Assembly (NCBI GenBank): GCA_028551475.1
Contig: CM052362.1
Location: forward strand, 2,612,166-2,676,165
Direction of reading: 5' to 3'
From: Casuarina equisetifolia
Lineage: Eukaryota; Streptophyta; Magnoliopsida; Fagales; Casuarinaceae
Length of the DNA: 64,000 nucleotides
The notes under the pieces were generated by a model. The model was not told where the DNA came from, did no database searches, and saw only the letters and a list, made by a program, of their open reading frames with translations. A program made the position numbers and the translations under genes. Positions 36,676 to 50,356 of the stretch are shown piece by piece. Positions within the stretch are counted from its first letter, which is position 1. Every line of letters begins with the position of its first letter.

Positions 36676-39600
36676 ATGGCGGAAGGAGTTCTCTTCAACA
36701 TTGCTGCGGGAATCATCAAGAGTTTGGCCCCGTTGGTTGCCGAAGAGATTGGACTGCTGTGGGGTGTCCAGGATGAGCTTCAAAAGCTGCAGAATACGGT
36801 TTCAACAATAAAAGATGTGTTGCTGGACGCAGAGGAGAAACAGACTGGGAGCCGTACGGTTAGCGGTTGGCTCGGAAGGCTTAGCGATCTCCTCTATCAA
36901 GCGGATGACCTGCTGGATGATATTTACACCGAAGCTCAACAACAAGAATTAATGAAGCAGAATAAAATGGCGAAGGAGGTACGCATATTTTTTTTTACAT
37001 CGAACCAACTTGTTTATGGTCTTAAAATGGGTCATAAGATTAAGGAGATGAAAGAGAAATTTGATGCTATTGCTGCCGATATAAACAAATTCAACTTCCT
37101 AGTGCGCTCTGAAGAAACAATAGCCAATAGTGGGAAGAGGGTTGATACTCATTCTTATTTAGGTGCGGAGATGGTTATTGGTCGGGAGGATGATAAGAAA
37201 AAGGTTATAGGTCTTTTGATGAAGTCCAACATTGAAGCGAATGTTTCAGTTATTTCAATTGTTGGTCTTGGTGGGTTGGGAAAGACCACATTAGCTAAAC
37301 TAATATTTAATGATAAGGAAATTCAAAAAATATTTGAGGTAAAAATATGGATGTGTGTCTCTAATAACTTTGAAGACAAAGTTATTATCACAAAGATTTT
37401 AGAATCTGCAAAAAGAAAGAAACCTGAAACTAATCTAATGGAGATATTAGTACATGACCTTCGAAAAGAAATTGATGAAAAGAAATACTTACTTATATTG
37501 GACGATGTGTGGAATGAGAATAGTGGAGAATGGTCTAAGTTGAAAAATCTGTTGATGGATGGTGGAAAGGGTAGTAAAATGTTAGCTACAACACGTAAGG
37601 AAAATGTTGCAAAGATTATGCAATCAGAAATTTATCATTTAAATGGTTTAGGTGAACAGGCCTTATGGGAGCTATTTAAGAGGGTAGCTTGTGAGGATGG
37701 GGTAGAGTCAAAGAGTTTAGAGGAGATGGGAAATGTGATTCTTAAGAAGTGCAAAGGTGTTCCTTTAGTTGTGAAGACTATAGGACAATTGTTATATTCT
37801 AAAGGTTTAAAAAATTGGAAGGGATTTATAGATAAGGAGCTTTCAAAAGTATCTCAAGAAGCAACTGATATATTATCAACTTTAAAGTTAAGTTACGATG
37901 ATCTTTCTTCACACTTGATGCATTGTTTTGTTTATTGTAGCTTATATCCAAAGGATTATAAATTTAATAAAAAAGAGCTTATTGATCTTTGGATAGCACA
38001 AGGGGTACGTAGAATCAAAAGAAAATCAATGTTTAGAAGAAATTGGTCATGAGTATTTTATGAATTTATTTTTGAGATCATTTTTTCAAGAACCCAAGAT
38101 GGATGATTTTGGTGATATAATCAAATGCAAAATGCATGATCTTATGCATGATCTTGCTATATCAGAGGCAAAACCATTAATATCCACATTTCCATTTGAG
38201 AATGGCATTGATCTTAAGAGAATTCATCATATAGTGGTTGGGGATGAAAAAAAATTTGATTCTTCCATCTTAAGTTCATTATGTAGAGCAAGGATGACAC
38301 GAACGTTTATGGTTGATAAAATTGAAGGTGATTGGGAAGTGATTTTAAAACATTTCAAGTTTCTACGGATATTATGTTTGAGGACAAGAAAACTTAAGTG
38401 TGTGTCAAGCTCTATTAGTAAATTAAGACATTTACGACATCTTGATTTGTCTAATAATTATCAACTTGGGAAGTTGCCTAGTGCCATTACTACATTAGTT
38501 AATTTGAGGGTTCTTAACATTTCTGGATGTCCAGTGAGGAATTTGCCTCTCGGATTTGGGTAACTTGTCAATCTTAGGCATTTTGATGCTTCTTTGACAA
38601 GGTTGACGTGTCTACCACATAAAACGTGTCAATTGACTAATCTTGAAACATTAAATCTCTTAGGTTGTTGGTCTCTTACAGAGTTGCCGAGAGATATTAA
38701 TAGATTAGTCAATCTCAAGCATCTTAACATTTTTGGTTGTAGCACATTGAGTTATACGCCAAGCACACTTGGGCAATTGACTAATCTTCAAGTGTTGACA
38801 GATTTTATAGTGAGTCCAAGTTCTTTCTTAGGGGACAGTAGTGGGCTAGCTGAATTATATGGTTTAAATATGTTGAGAGGACATCTAAGAATTTGTGGTT
38901 TGAGTTGTGGAAAAAGTGTTTTAAAAGAACACCGGGCTGCCAATTTAATGGGCAAAGAAAACCTTAATTCTTTATCTTTGGCATGGACTAATGGGGGTGC
39001 CATTAATGATTGTGATGATGTTGTGTCATTGGAAGGCTTACAACCACACCATAATTTGAAGCACTTGAAATTACTTGGTTGTTGGTGTCCAAAGTATCCG
39101 AGTTGGCTATCATTGCTTACAAGTCTTATTAGTTTGTCATTGAAAAGATGTAGTAAGTGGCGATGCCTTGCGCCATTAAGTAAACTATCTTCTCTCGAGA
39201 GCCTTGAACTTGAAGATATGAATGATATGGAATATATATCACATTGTGGTGAGTGGATTGATTACTCTCAATCATTGGTGCCAAAGACATTTTTCCCATC
39301 CCTAAAGGTAATTAAGCTAATGAAATGCCCAGATCTCAAGGGCTGGTTGGGGGGTTCTATTGGTGAGGTGGAAAGTTTACACCTTTCATCAGCATCAATG
39401 AAGTTTTTCCCATCCCTAAAAGAAATGGAGCTAAAAAATTGCACAAATCTCATGGGGTGGTGGGGGGATTCTTCTATGGATGTTGAAAGTTCATTGCTTT
39501 CATTTCCTTTTCTTTCAAAACTAGAGATTGAAGATTGCCCAAAGTTGACTTCAATGCCAATGTTCCCGCATCTTGAAAGGTTATTGTTGAAAAATGGCAA

Positions 39601-40617
39601 CTGGAAGCCACTGCAACAAAGAATGATGATGAATACGTCAACAACAATATCTTCCTCTGCGCTTGCTAGCTCTTCATGCACCACCCTCTCAAAATTGAAG
39701 GAAATAGAATTTAATTCAGTTACGGACCTAGAAGTCTTCCTAGAGGAGGGACTACAAAGCCTCACGTCTCTAAAGATTTTAAGGTTCCAAGATTGTGATA
39801 AATTGAAGTCTCTCTCTCCAGTCATACAACATCTCAAAACAGCTCAAAAACTTTATATTTGGAGCTGTCCATTGTGTGAAGATGATGATAATGGGATGCA
39901 ATGGCAAGGTCTCAAGAGTCTTATTCCTCTTTCCTTCGATAATCTTTCAAAATTGTCCTCTTTCCCTTTGGGTCTTCAACATGTTACCACTCTAAAAAAG
40001 CTTTACATTACAAACTGTGAAAGTTTGACAACTCCCTCTCTGGTCATACAACATCTTACAACAGTTGAAGAACTGTATATTTACCACTGCCCAATTTGTG
40101 TAAATGATGAGACACAATGGCAAGGCCTCGAGAGTCTCTCTCTCTTTTTCTCTGGAATCTTCCGCAATTGTCTCTTCCTCGAGGTCTTCAGCATATTACC
40201 ACTTTGAAAAAACTCCAAATTTTCAATTGTAGAAGCTTGACAACTATACCAAAGGAGATCCGCCTGCGCAAATCACTTGAAGAGCTTAATATTCATTATT
40301 GTGACAATTTAGCATCACTGCCTGTTGGAAAGCGTGAGCCATGGTCTTTGCAGAGCTTATCAATTCGGTACTGCCCCATGTTATCGCAAAAATGTGAGAG
40401 AGAAAAGGGTGAATATAGGCCCAAGATTGCCCACATCCCACATTTACACTTGCAACCGCCACCAAAGAGCAAATCTGGTCTCAGACGCATGCTCCGCAAA
40501 TTTCGGTAAATGTCATCCATCACTTTCTGTTGAAAGCTTTAAAGAAATTTATGTATTTACTTTTTTGACCTTCATTGTCGTAATTGCAGGTCTAGTGACA
40601 ATGACAGCGACGATTGA
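36676..40617 (+). pseudogene. CNL (CC-NB-ARC-LRR) resistance protein copy 2, two frameshifts and one stop
   Basis: Paralogue of the gene at 2-3895. The start at 36676 gives MAEGVLFNIAAGIIKSL, a typical RGA-like Rx-N start; the frame is open further upstream but that part is the leader. P-loop GLGGLGKTT near 37265, kinase-2 LLILDDVW near 37492, GVPLVVKTIG, CFVYCSLYPKDY, MHDLMHDLA near 38132, then LRRs. Breaks relative to copy 1: one extra G in GGGG at 38002-38005, leading to TGA at 38050-38052; TAA at 38561-38563 for a Lys codon; one base lost in the CT-rich tract about 40135-40155. The two indels cancel, giving about 1286 codons overall. The last exon is 40590-40617 after an 84-nt intron. As read, only a 458-residue CC-NB product is possible. 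Confidence 0.93.
40506..40589 (+). other. Probable 84-nt terminal intron of CNL copy 2
   Basis: Donor G|GTAAATG, acceptor GTAATTGCAG. Splicing extends RKFR with SSDNDSDD to TGA at 40615-40617. Same length and position as in copy 1. Confidence 0.7.
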
Positions 40618-41099
40618 CAGTCCTAATACCAAATACAAAATTTGTTCAAGTATGTGGGATTTACCATTTTTACTGTAAGTTAACATTAATTATATCTTCT
40701 CTTATTTTCTTTTGCATATTTGTATAAATTTTACTGCACCCACGGCATTGGAGTTATCATTGTATGAAAAAATATTGGCATAATTTATTTTAAAGAAAAT
40801 TGTTACATTCAGGGAATAGGCCTTCTTATTCACTTTCTACCCCATTTTTTGGAAAGAAATTTGAAGGAATTGAAATTTGAGGTTAGTTATGTTAATGTAC
40901 CATAAATAAGAAAAAAAATATTGAGGCACGGAAGTGAAATATATAATAAATTGAAATGGATAACAGCTTAGATGAGGATTGTCCAGAATATGATTTAAAA
41001 GGGACTTAATGTTCCATAGTTTATACTATTTTTATTAGTCTTTTTTAATCAAATACCATTATAAGTTTTTCAAAATTGTTTATTTTTATTCCATTGTTA

Positions 41100-41340
41100 G
41101 GTTTCTCTGGGTGGATGTCAAATTGAAGTCAATATCACTTGAATACACACCCTGACAATACTGTCCGTGGGAAACAAGGAGGTCATGGTCTTTGCTGCGT
41201 CTCTGAGATTTGGAGGTTCCCGATGTTTTTGCAAAGTTGAGAGAGGAAAAAGTTTGAGAATTGATCCAAGATTGCTTGCATCTCCATTGTAAGTCTAGGC
41301 ATAATTGAGAAAAGAGTTATTTCGTTCCAGCTATTCTTCA
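41100..41340 (+). pseudogene. Decayed CNL C-terminal tail, block B counterpart of 4440-4650
   Basis: Shares GGTCTTTGCTGC, GAGATTTGGAGGTTCCC and TGTTTTTGCAAAGTT words with the block A relic and, more weakly, with the last LRR coding part of the CNLs. Confidence 0.5.
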
Positions 41341-42502
41341 TTCTTTTAAAAATTGAACTGCTCAACTTCCATATGTTGATGAAAGTGTACTAAGTCATCA
41401 TAAATGTTAACCTTGGCAGTGAAGGAGATCGAAAGCTGGTTTCAAGAACAACCGATGGAGTAATTCTTGGGATAGGTAGAGAAGACTGGACGGAGGAGTC
41501 AAAGGGAGGCTTAGTTGATACCAAACAAAGATGAGGAAAGTAAAATATAAAATTATCTTTGAAAACTAAGGATACAGATTACTTAGTACCTTAGAATTCA
41601 AGGATAAATACTTACCATTCTATTAGAAAGTAGTCCCAAAGAAATACAAAGTAAGTACATTTACTACTCCCATAACAAGTCAAAGAGATATAGAACTTTA
41701 CAAGAAAGCCAAAGTTTTAACTTATGAACTACTTCATTACATAAAAGAGTGACTATTTATAGGAGAGATTTTCCTATTTTCCCATTTCCAAAAAGCTCAT
41801 CAAAGACAAATTATTACATCATAAAAGCTCCATAGGTTTTCAAGATAGTCAAAGTAATCAATACATTATAAAAGTTTCATAGGTTCCCAAGATAGTCAAA
41901 ATAATCAATACTTTTAGTTGTTCATGACAGAGACTCCTTGGAAATTAATTCTAATTATTATGGTAAGACTTATCTCCTCAGGTGTATTACTATTAGGCAT
42001 TTGGGCTGGTATAGGATGGGCTACGTCATTAGTGGAAGTACAAGAGATTGTGATGGGTGGAGTAGACTAATAGGCAATCAATTATCAAGGGAGTCTTGCT
42101 TGGAGTTGACAAAAATGGTATAACTCATGAGCTTGATTGGGTTGCTTTTGTGTATATATAGAGGTAGGATATACCATTACAATTAGAATATGTACTTATC
42201 ATCCTCTCTCCTTGTTAAAACTTGATATTAGAAAAATTAAAAGCTGTTGGAAATTAGTACTTGCATTAATGGACTATAAATAATTGAAAACATAAAGGTT
42301 AGGAATGAAATATATGGCATGTGAGGGATCAATGCTTAGTTGATGGTTATAGAGGTTTCAATGAGATTAGTTTGTAATTCATGGTTTAATGGCTTAGAAA
42401 CATGATGAGATTATCATCTCCACATCCTTAAATAATTTTTTGTTTTCAAAAAGTTACAAAAATAAAGATAAACAATAAATACATGCACGAGCATGAAATA
42501 TT

Positions 42503-42600
42503 CACTGCAAGAAAAATTTTTTTTCATGACAGGTTTTACGGCTAAATCGCTGTAAAAAATTAATAGCGGTTATATGTGGTTGGCTACTAGAATAACATTA
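42503..42600 (+). mobile_element. Possible CACTA transposon terminus fragment
   Basis: CACTGCAAGAAAAA resembles the CACTACAAGAAA end of plant CACTA elements and is followed by TTTTACGGC and AATAGCGGTTATA words usual in their subterminal DNA. The block A sequence lacks it. No opposite end was found. Confidence 0.4.
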
Positions 42601-43587
42601 GTGGAGGCCTTATGTGGCACTTGTTGGCTGTTGTTGCCAAGTTATCTTTAAATTCCTTTTTTTTTTTTAACAACTATAAGCTTTTGCAATAAAAGCTCTG
42701 CTTATAAACTTGATACTTTACACGTATTGTCATTTAGGTTCTCAAGAAAAGGAAAGTTCAGAGCATCGAAGGAGTCATTCGAAGCCCACAATAAAGGAAA
42801 GTCTACAGAGTCATTCTTAAATATGAGCCTTGCGTAGGCTTGTTTCAAGGACAAATGCAATAGTTCTTGAATAGGCAAATGGCAAAACCAAAGATTTGAC
42901 AGAGGAATAAATGGATGCGATACAGCACTTGAAAGGATGGAAGAGAAGCAGGTAAAGTTGAATCTTGACAGTGCTGAGTTATCCCAGCAGCCCGGGCAAA
43001 AGTTAGTGAAATGGTAGAATTTTATGATTTTTATTTATATCATGTGATCATTATAATTATTTATTACAAAATAAAGAGTTGAATAATGATTCAGTAGCTA
43101 ATAGAATCTATATTCTTAATGCTTAAAGGGTGAGCACATATTGTCCTCTCTCATTGGTTAGTCTCACCATGAAAAGATGACATAAAAGATACTAAATTTG
43201 GGAGGAGAGAAATAATTCACTTGTTAGATTATAACAACATGATTGGTTTGAAAGAGGCTTAACACTCTATGATTTAAACAATCTTATCCATACTTTTATT
43301 TGGTTAGTTTTTCTGCAGTAAAATACTAATTTGGCTTTTTAAACTAATTTTATTTTGTTATTAAGTTGATATCAACTGCTTAAACATAGCTATATTCTTT
43401 TTTACAAAGCAAATTTGTAGCAAAATTATGTAGCAACTAGTCAACAATTAGTAAAGATGTAACTTCTAATGTATATCCAAGTTCAAAAAGATAACTTCTG
43501 GATGCAATAATGTTGTAGTAAATTGCTGAACATATCCTTTATTTAATTTAATTTTTATGTTCTTCACAAAAGTTTTTTGTATAAGCT

Positions 43588-43745
43588 AGAATGGGTGAAT
43601 TTTGGCAACTACAAGCCCCTGCAACAAACATTGATGGATGCCTCAATTATTGAAAAGATGCAAGAGAAAGAAGGGTGAGTATTGCTCCAAGATTTCTCAC
43701 ACCTATATTATAAACTTCAGTATCCCATTCATGTACCTTGATTTA
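43588..43745 (+). pseudogene. Decayed CNL C-terminal tail, block B counterpart of 5820-5960
   Basis: The frame includes LLKRCKRKKGEYCSKISH, matching KCEREKGEYWAKIAH at the end of CNL copy 1. Confidence 0.6.
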
Positions 43746-46130
43746 GATAATTGTTCATCATTTCATCTTAAATATTTTATAGAAATTGAACCACTAACCT
43801 TTTTTATCTTTCAATGTCTTTTATTTTTTTACTTCTCTACATTTTTTTCCTCATATTTCTCAATTATTTAGCTTCTGATAATGGTGGTTGGTGCTATAAT
43901 TATGCTGCAACTTGTCAACTATTTAGTTAAGATAGAATTCTACATGTATTATTTGGTTATGAAAGATAACTTCATTTTCTTAAAAAAAAAAATAAGCAAT
44001 ATGATATACATATTCTTTATTAATTCAATTGATTTTTTTGGAAACACTTGAATGAATTTTGCATATGCTCTTCATTTCTTGAAAAGTTTCTTTCTTTTTC
44101 TTCAGCTTTTATTGTTTTTTATTATGTATTTATGGCTCAAGTAATATTATGAGGTAATCATCTTTCTTGTTTAGAGCTGCTAGCTTTTGCGATAAAAGCT
44201 CTACTTATGGATATACATTAGATATTAAATTGAGCTTAACAAGCTAAAATAATTAAACATATAATGTCATGTAGTTTCCTGAGAAAAGAAAATTTCAGGG
44301 AATTAAAGTTGTCGTTTGATGCCCATGTATAAAGGAAAGTCTACAAAGTCTATATAAATGTTAGCCCTGGGCAGGGAAGGAGATCAAAGCTGCACAGTAA
44401 TTCTTGGGAAGAAAGCCGAAGATTAGATGGAGGAGTATACAGAAGCGATGCAGCCGGAAGGATGGAAGAGAGATAGGTGGAGTTGATTCTTGAACAACCA
44501 TGCTGAGTTGTCCGAGGAGAATGGCTTGGAGCTAGCAAAAATGGTAAAATTTGTGATGTTGATTTCTTAGCAAATATAAAGATTTGGATATTGTCTTGAC
44601 ACCCAGTAGAATCTGTAATCTTACTTGTATAAAGGGTTGTAAGAAAAGTAGAAGATATAAAAACAATGGTGTGGAAAAAGCTAAGATTGTTGGAAGAATA
44701 ATGGAGCTTTTTCGTAAGGTTTGTTAATGGACCAAAAAAATAAGATAAGTACTCTTATTAAGATTGTGATTTGAATTGGTTTAAAAGGGAGTAAATACTC
44801 CATGGTTTATACAATCTTTTCATACTATTTTGGTAGATATTTACCATCAAAAGCAAATTTTGCTCTCTAATTTTTTTTTTGTTTCAAATTTTGTTAAGAT
44901 TCTTTATGTAGGTATTAAACTAGAATATACTGAATTGGAATAGATTGAAACACATCAAACTAACATGATCAAGTTTTTTCATGTAAAATGTCAATTTTTT
45001 TCCTAGTATGTTTAGATGTTAAAACATTGTAGTAAAATATTATATCTATTTTCTACTTAACTATAATTTTGCCTTTAACAAAAGTTTCTTATATCAACTA
45101 GAATATGTGAATTACTGGCAAATGAAACCATTACAAGAGCTTCTTCTAACTTTTTTGTCTCCTTGTGCTCTTTTCTTAAGATTGAAGCTACTAAAGGCAC
45201 AATTAAATGCAAGCTCAGAAAGCCTTGGTTGACCCAAGAATGTTCACTTTCTTATTGTAATCTTGGACACACAATAAAGAGAAGCCTCATGCTTGTTCTA
45301 CTAAATGAGGTAAGTCTATTTCTGTTGAACACGTTTAAAAAATGAAATACCTACCTCCTCTTTACGTTTAATATTTTTCTTTGTATTATTTTCTTACATA
45401 AATCTTGATTTTGAAATTTCATATTTAAAAATAATAGTATTAGCTAAAATATAGGAGAAACTACGCTTAAGGTTTAGGAGCCTATCAAAAGCCTTAGGAG
45501 TTTACAACTTAGTACTAATTATGTTTTTGTTTCCTCTTTTCATATATTCAAAAACTTTTTACAACTATGTATAATGAAAAAGATGTTGTTTGAAGGGGAA
45601 ATCTATATAGAGAACATAGCTTAGAAATTGAGTTAGCACATTTGTAACTTTGCTTTAAATTATTTTATACTATTTACTCTATATTTCATTTGATATAAGA
45701 GAAATTTTAGGAGAATAGATATTTAAAATTTTAATTTTGCTAAAAACTTGTATTAGAAAAATGAAATCTTGTATGAACTCCTATTTGTAATAAGTGCTAG
45801 TGACAAATCAAATCAAATTAAAATAAGACATAAAATTAGGTTACTTGAGTTATTATTCTCTTCTTCTTTTTAGAACAAAAAACATGATAATGGAAATGTC
45901 TTGTTATTAAGTGTGAATTTTGATGATGATAAAACATCTAATATTTGAAATTTATTTGATTTTATATACATATAGTCTTTACACTAAAATCAAATGATCT
46001 TATTTGAGACAAGCTTTGGATGAAACCTTTCTGCTTTCAAAACAAAATCATCTCCTATGAATGATTGGAAAATTAAATCATTCAATAAATATGACATAAT
46101 TTCATTTGGGATGAATGGAACAAAAAAATA

Positions 46131-46605
46131 AATGATTCATTTTTTTTTTCAGGACAATTGAAACAGAACTGTTTTAGAACCTGCAGAGCAGAACACTTCA
46201 TGTGAAAGCGCATCGTTTTCAAGCCCTAACCACGTCATTTGAACAAAGAGAGTGATCCAAACAAAAGGAGGGAACCAATCCTTCGGTTGTTTCTTGGAAA
46301 GGAGGAAACCACTGCAGCCAGACGCCTAATATGCAACAAATCTACTGTCTTGTCTTCCAACAGGCGGCAAAAAGGGTCATTGACTACCAAAACTGAGTCC
46401 TATATGATGCTTCTTGTCTCCGGTTCAAGTTGCCTTTTTCCTAAATTAGCTTAACAAAACGTCAGGATTTGCTGTGCAAGTTTGCTATATGTTCATTCAA
46501 AAATTGAGGATTGATTCCAGCCAACTTATTTACAATCTCTATCTTCTCCATTTCAATTTTGTCCGTAGGTCCACTAATTTGGACCACCATGTAAACTAAG
46601 TCGGA
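46131..46605. other. Block B spacer
   Basis: Counterpart of 18476-18990. Near 46110 it holds the empty site of the Sirevirus-like insertion. The frame at 46239 is not conserved in block A. Confidence 0.65.
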
Positions 46606-46800
46606 CATGTGCCTCTTCAAATCATACCAGCTTGTCTATGGTCTTAAAATGGGCCACAGCATTAAGACAAGAAGAGAGGGAATAGATAACATTGCAACAG
46701 ATATCAAAAATTTCCAATTCCTTGTAAGCCCTATTGAAACACCCAGCGATTAGAACAGGAATGACATTTATTCTCATTTAAGTATGAAAATAGTTGGAAA
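46606..46800 (+). pseudogene. CNL relic: end of Rx-N region
   Basis: LFKSYQLVYGLKMGHSIK, IDNIATDIKNFQFLVSP and YSHLSMKIVGK match the TSNQLVYGLKMGHKIK, FDAIAADINKFNFLV and YLGAEMVIG segment of CNL copy 2. It has a stop and is cut off before the P-loop by an LTR fragment. Counterpart of 19840-19980. Confidence 0.8.
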
Positions 46801-46802
46801 GA

Positions 46803-47384
46803 CTAAAACATAAATAAATAATGAAGAAAAACAATAATAAGAAATAAAGAATGCATCTTAAATTCAAAAACAAAAAGTCTGTCATCCTTTTTATTTTTTC
46901 TTTAAGAAAACCTTGAATTCTTGACGTTTTTCTTAAGTTATACTCAATTTCCTTCTCGTCCTCCTCCTTTTGCCTCTTTTCTTCTTTTAAATAGGGTTTA
47001 GGTTTAAACTTATCTCATATCCTAGTAGAACTAAATTTTAGAAACTTAAAACAATTGGATTTTAAACTTCTAAATTAATTGGGATTTGAATTCCTAACAT
47101 GATTGGATTTTCTAAATAAATAGAAAACTCAACAACAATAAAAAATCTAATAACAATTATGCAAAGTCCAAGCTCATCTTGACTTTCTTAATATTGATAT
47201 TACGATTTTGTCATATAATAAGCATCAGGTTATCTATATTTATTTATTTTCTCTTTACCTCCTTGTGCTACTTAAACAAAATAAATTTAAGTAAATAAAG
47301 AAGAATTTAAATATTTTATCATAATTATTAAAATTATTTATTATCTAAAATAAGTAAATGAACTCTATAAAAATAGAGTTATCA
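46803..47384. mobile_element. Truncated copy of the solo-LTR family
   Basis: Aligns with 23989-24593, down to the shared end AATAGAGTTATCA. Its 5' part is missing and no TSD is seen. Confidence 0.85.
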
Positions 47385-49354
47385 GATAAAAAAGTTCATA
47401 CCGTTATTAGAAATAATAAGAAACTAGGGTTTTTTTTCCTTTTTCTTAAGTAGATAGAAGACAAAATCGAGATATGACCGCGTAGTCTTAAATTATATAT
47501 ACATTTTTTTCTTCTTTAACAATGATGTTCAAGCAAGTGGAGCTACGCGAGCTGTTCATTCAGTACGGAGATGACGTGGACAAAAGACGACCAAACGTAA
47601 TAACAATGTTTGTTTGGCAGACACGTGCGTGGCCTCCAGTAGCCGACATGTCCAGGAGCTACGTGGCCCACGACGTCGTCCATCCCCTATCTCCCTCATC
47701 CCCGGTACCGGCTTCCCCGGCTTCCCCGGCTCGGCTCCCACGGCCGAACCCCCGCATCACATGGAGCTGATTTGAATTGGTCGCGAGATCCACTCAAGTT
47801 TATTGGATTTTATGAATTATTTAGGGAGATATTTTATCCATGCTATAGTGCCGGATTAAGTCCAGTTCTTATACAAAATTCAATTAGATTTTATATAAAT
47901 TTTTATGATGTAGAAATTTTAGGAGGTTTGATTTGACCAAAAAGAAATCTAAATTGGTTAGATTTTTTTTGAATGCTTTAAATTATAGTACCAAATTTTA
48001 GTTAAGTAAAAAGGTAATGTTACTAGACTATTAGCATGCTAGACAAATTTATTATTTACTTAAATAAAAAATTACCAAACAAAAAATGCACAATTAAAAT
48101 TGTTAGATTATAATTCTTAGACCTTCTTTCCGTATTTACTTTAATCCTTTTCTTTTACTAGACAATGTTTTCATCTTTTCTTTCTTTTTATAATATATTT
48201 TTAATATGTCATCCAACTTCATCCAACTACGAGTCATATTTTTTTCTTTATTCTTTGTATAGTTTCTTAGGTTGCATTTTTTTTAACTATGACTTAGATT
48301 TGTAAACTATAGATATTAATACATGTTTTTTTGTTTAATTTTATTATTTATAAGCTTTCAAGCATTTTTCTTATGTTCTGTTTGTTTATTAGGCTATTGG
48401 TTGCTACTTTTTCATTATATATCATATATTCGTTTTATAAACTTTTGATTGCTTTGTTTGTCAAAGTGTTTTAGTTTTTTTTTTTCCTATGTTTACAAGT
48501 TTTGTTGCTTTCAGCTGCCATTGATCATTAAATATAAAATATCTTAGAATGACAAAAATAACTTGTTTTCTTAAGAATCTTTCATCTTTTCTTATATCAC
48601 GTACCACATATTTTAAATTTTTAATTAAAACTATCTCACAAACTCATGTCTTAATAACATAAAACAAGCTCTACACCCCTAAAGATTCATATATTAAAAG
48701 AAAAAAATGTAGTCTTAAATCAAGTTGAACTTTATAATAATTTTCGTTAGTTCAATAATACTTTCCCATGGGAGTCATATGAAGAGATATGGACGTGGCT
48801 TTTGAAGCTTGTTTTCATCAGCGTGGACAAATGAAGAGGCAGTCCTCCCGTGAAAACCTACGAAGGCAGACAGTGGGGGAGTGGGTGGCCCATGACCTGC
48901 ACGAACTGAGGCAAGAAGCCCATGCTTCGATGCCTCCTCGCCGGTGAAGATATTTTTCGGAGGAGTGGAGATTTTTATGGCATGGAAGAACGTGCAGACC
49001 TCCAGGGAACTCGGCAAGATAATATCCAAACCTCAAAGATCTATTGATTATTTATTTTTTACAGCAAGTTGTGGGGGTGCAATGAGAGATCTATATATTA
49101 TATAAATAATACAAGTATCCCATTAACTTGATATTTTTATTATGTGAAAGTATTATTATTTTAATAATCATTCTTAAAAGAGGAGATAATTCTTTCCAGT
49201 GATCACAAAGATATTTATGAAGACAGATAACTTAGATCAAGCCTAGCAAAGTAAGAATTTACTATAGCTATAAGAATAAGTTCCAACCCAGGGATCTTTA
49301 AAGCAGTCATTTGTTTTATAAACAAAACTTATTGGTACCACTAGTCGTTAATGT

Positions 49355-49397
49355 AAATAAAATAAAATAAAATAAAATAAAATAAAATAAAATAAAA
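49355..49397. repeat. (AAAAT)n microsatellite
   Basis: About eight to nine uninterrupted AAAAT units. Confidence 0.95.
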
Positions 49398-49855
49398 AAT
49401 AAAAACTTAAAACTAGTGTATAAGCTAAGGGGCTAAATCAACCTTCAAAAATTATTTAAAGAACAATTTTTTTTAAATAAGATTATGTCCCTAGGTATCT
49501 CCTTGTACATGAGAGAATTTAAATTGAATGGAGTTTGAAATAGATTTTATACTACATTTTGCTACTATGTGAAAAAACTTAGAATGAAATCTAAAATTTA
49601 TTTCATGCATTGACTTAAGAAATTAGTGGCCCTAAAAAATATATGAAGATTTGCCTAAGACTCTAAGTACAATTGAGTTAAATAAGAATCAGATTTAAGT
49701 TAGTTTGACATAAAAATGAATTTGCTAAAATATATCCTAAAACATATATACCCTAAAATATATCTTCACTTTTGAAGAGTCTACTAAGTGGCATTATTAA
49801 TAATAATTGAATGAAATAAAAACTGTAAAAAAATCAAAATCAAAATTTCACTTAC

Positions 49856-50356
49856 CAAAATCATTAAATTGACAAAAAAAATTACATTGAAATTTTTGTT
49901 ACTTGTGCTTTCTTTTAGCTATTTAGTGCATAAAAATTGATTATATGCTTATGGTACTAGTATATCTATAACATGTGATAAACTAGTTAGTTTCAAATTA
50001 TGGTACTAGTATGTACCGCAGCAAGGACATCACAAATTCGGTGTATATGATGGAACTGAAAAAAAATGAAAAGATATTAGTTTCTTTATTCATCTACGAT
50101 GCATCCTATTTTGACAAGGATATATCAAATAATAAAAGAGGAAAAAATATTTACACGATTTTAAATCTTATGCTTATGGTACTAGTATATGTATAACATG
50201 TGATGCATATACAGAAAAAAAAATCATTAAATTGACAAAAAAAGTTTTTGCGCTGAAATTTTTGTTACTTGTGCTTTGTTTTTGCTATTTAGTGCATAAA
50301 AATTGATTATATGCTTATGGTACTAGTATCTGTATAACATGTGATAAACTAATTAA
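49856..50356. repeat. Partial tandem repeat, about 365-bp period
   Basis: 49856-49992 recurs at 50221-50356 (ATCATTAAATTGACAAAAAAA, TAGTGCATAAAAATTGATTA, TATGCTTATGGTACTAGTAT). The last word also occurs near 50170. Non-coding. Confidence 0.8.

Larger units (their letters stand above)
40618..46130. other. 3' flank of CNL copy 2, block B
   Basis: Matches 3896-8789. It holds decayed CNL tails at 41100-41340 and 43588-43745 and three copies of repeat R (41384-41520 with 42010-42125, 42738-43020, 44272-44555). The R copy near 41520 is interrupted by about 490 bp of AT-rich DNA with a minus-strand TATAAATAG, possibly a small transposed sequence. No intact gene. Confidence 0.75.

Noticed and set aside
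47522..47770. 82-codon frame as a gene
   Set aside because: GC-rich but without a recognised family, and only its first few codons align with block A, where the frame is not kept.
48775..49036. Two overlapping minus frames as a gene
   Set aside because: Two different frames over the same bases with no family signal; kept only as a composition anomaly.
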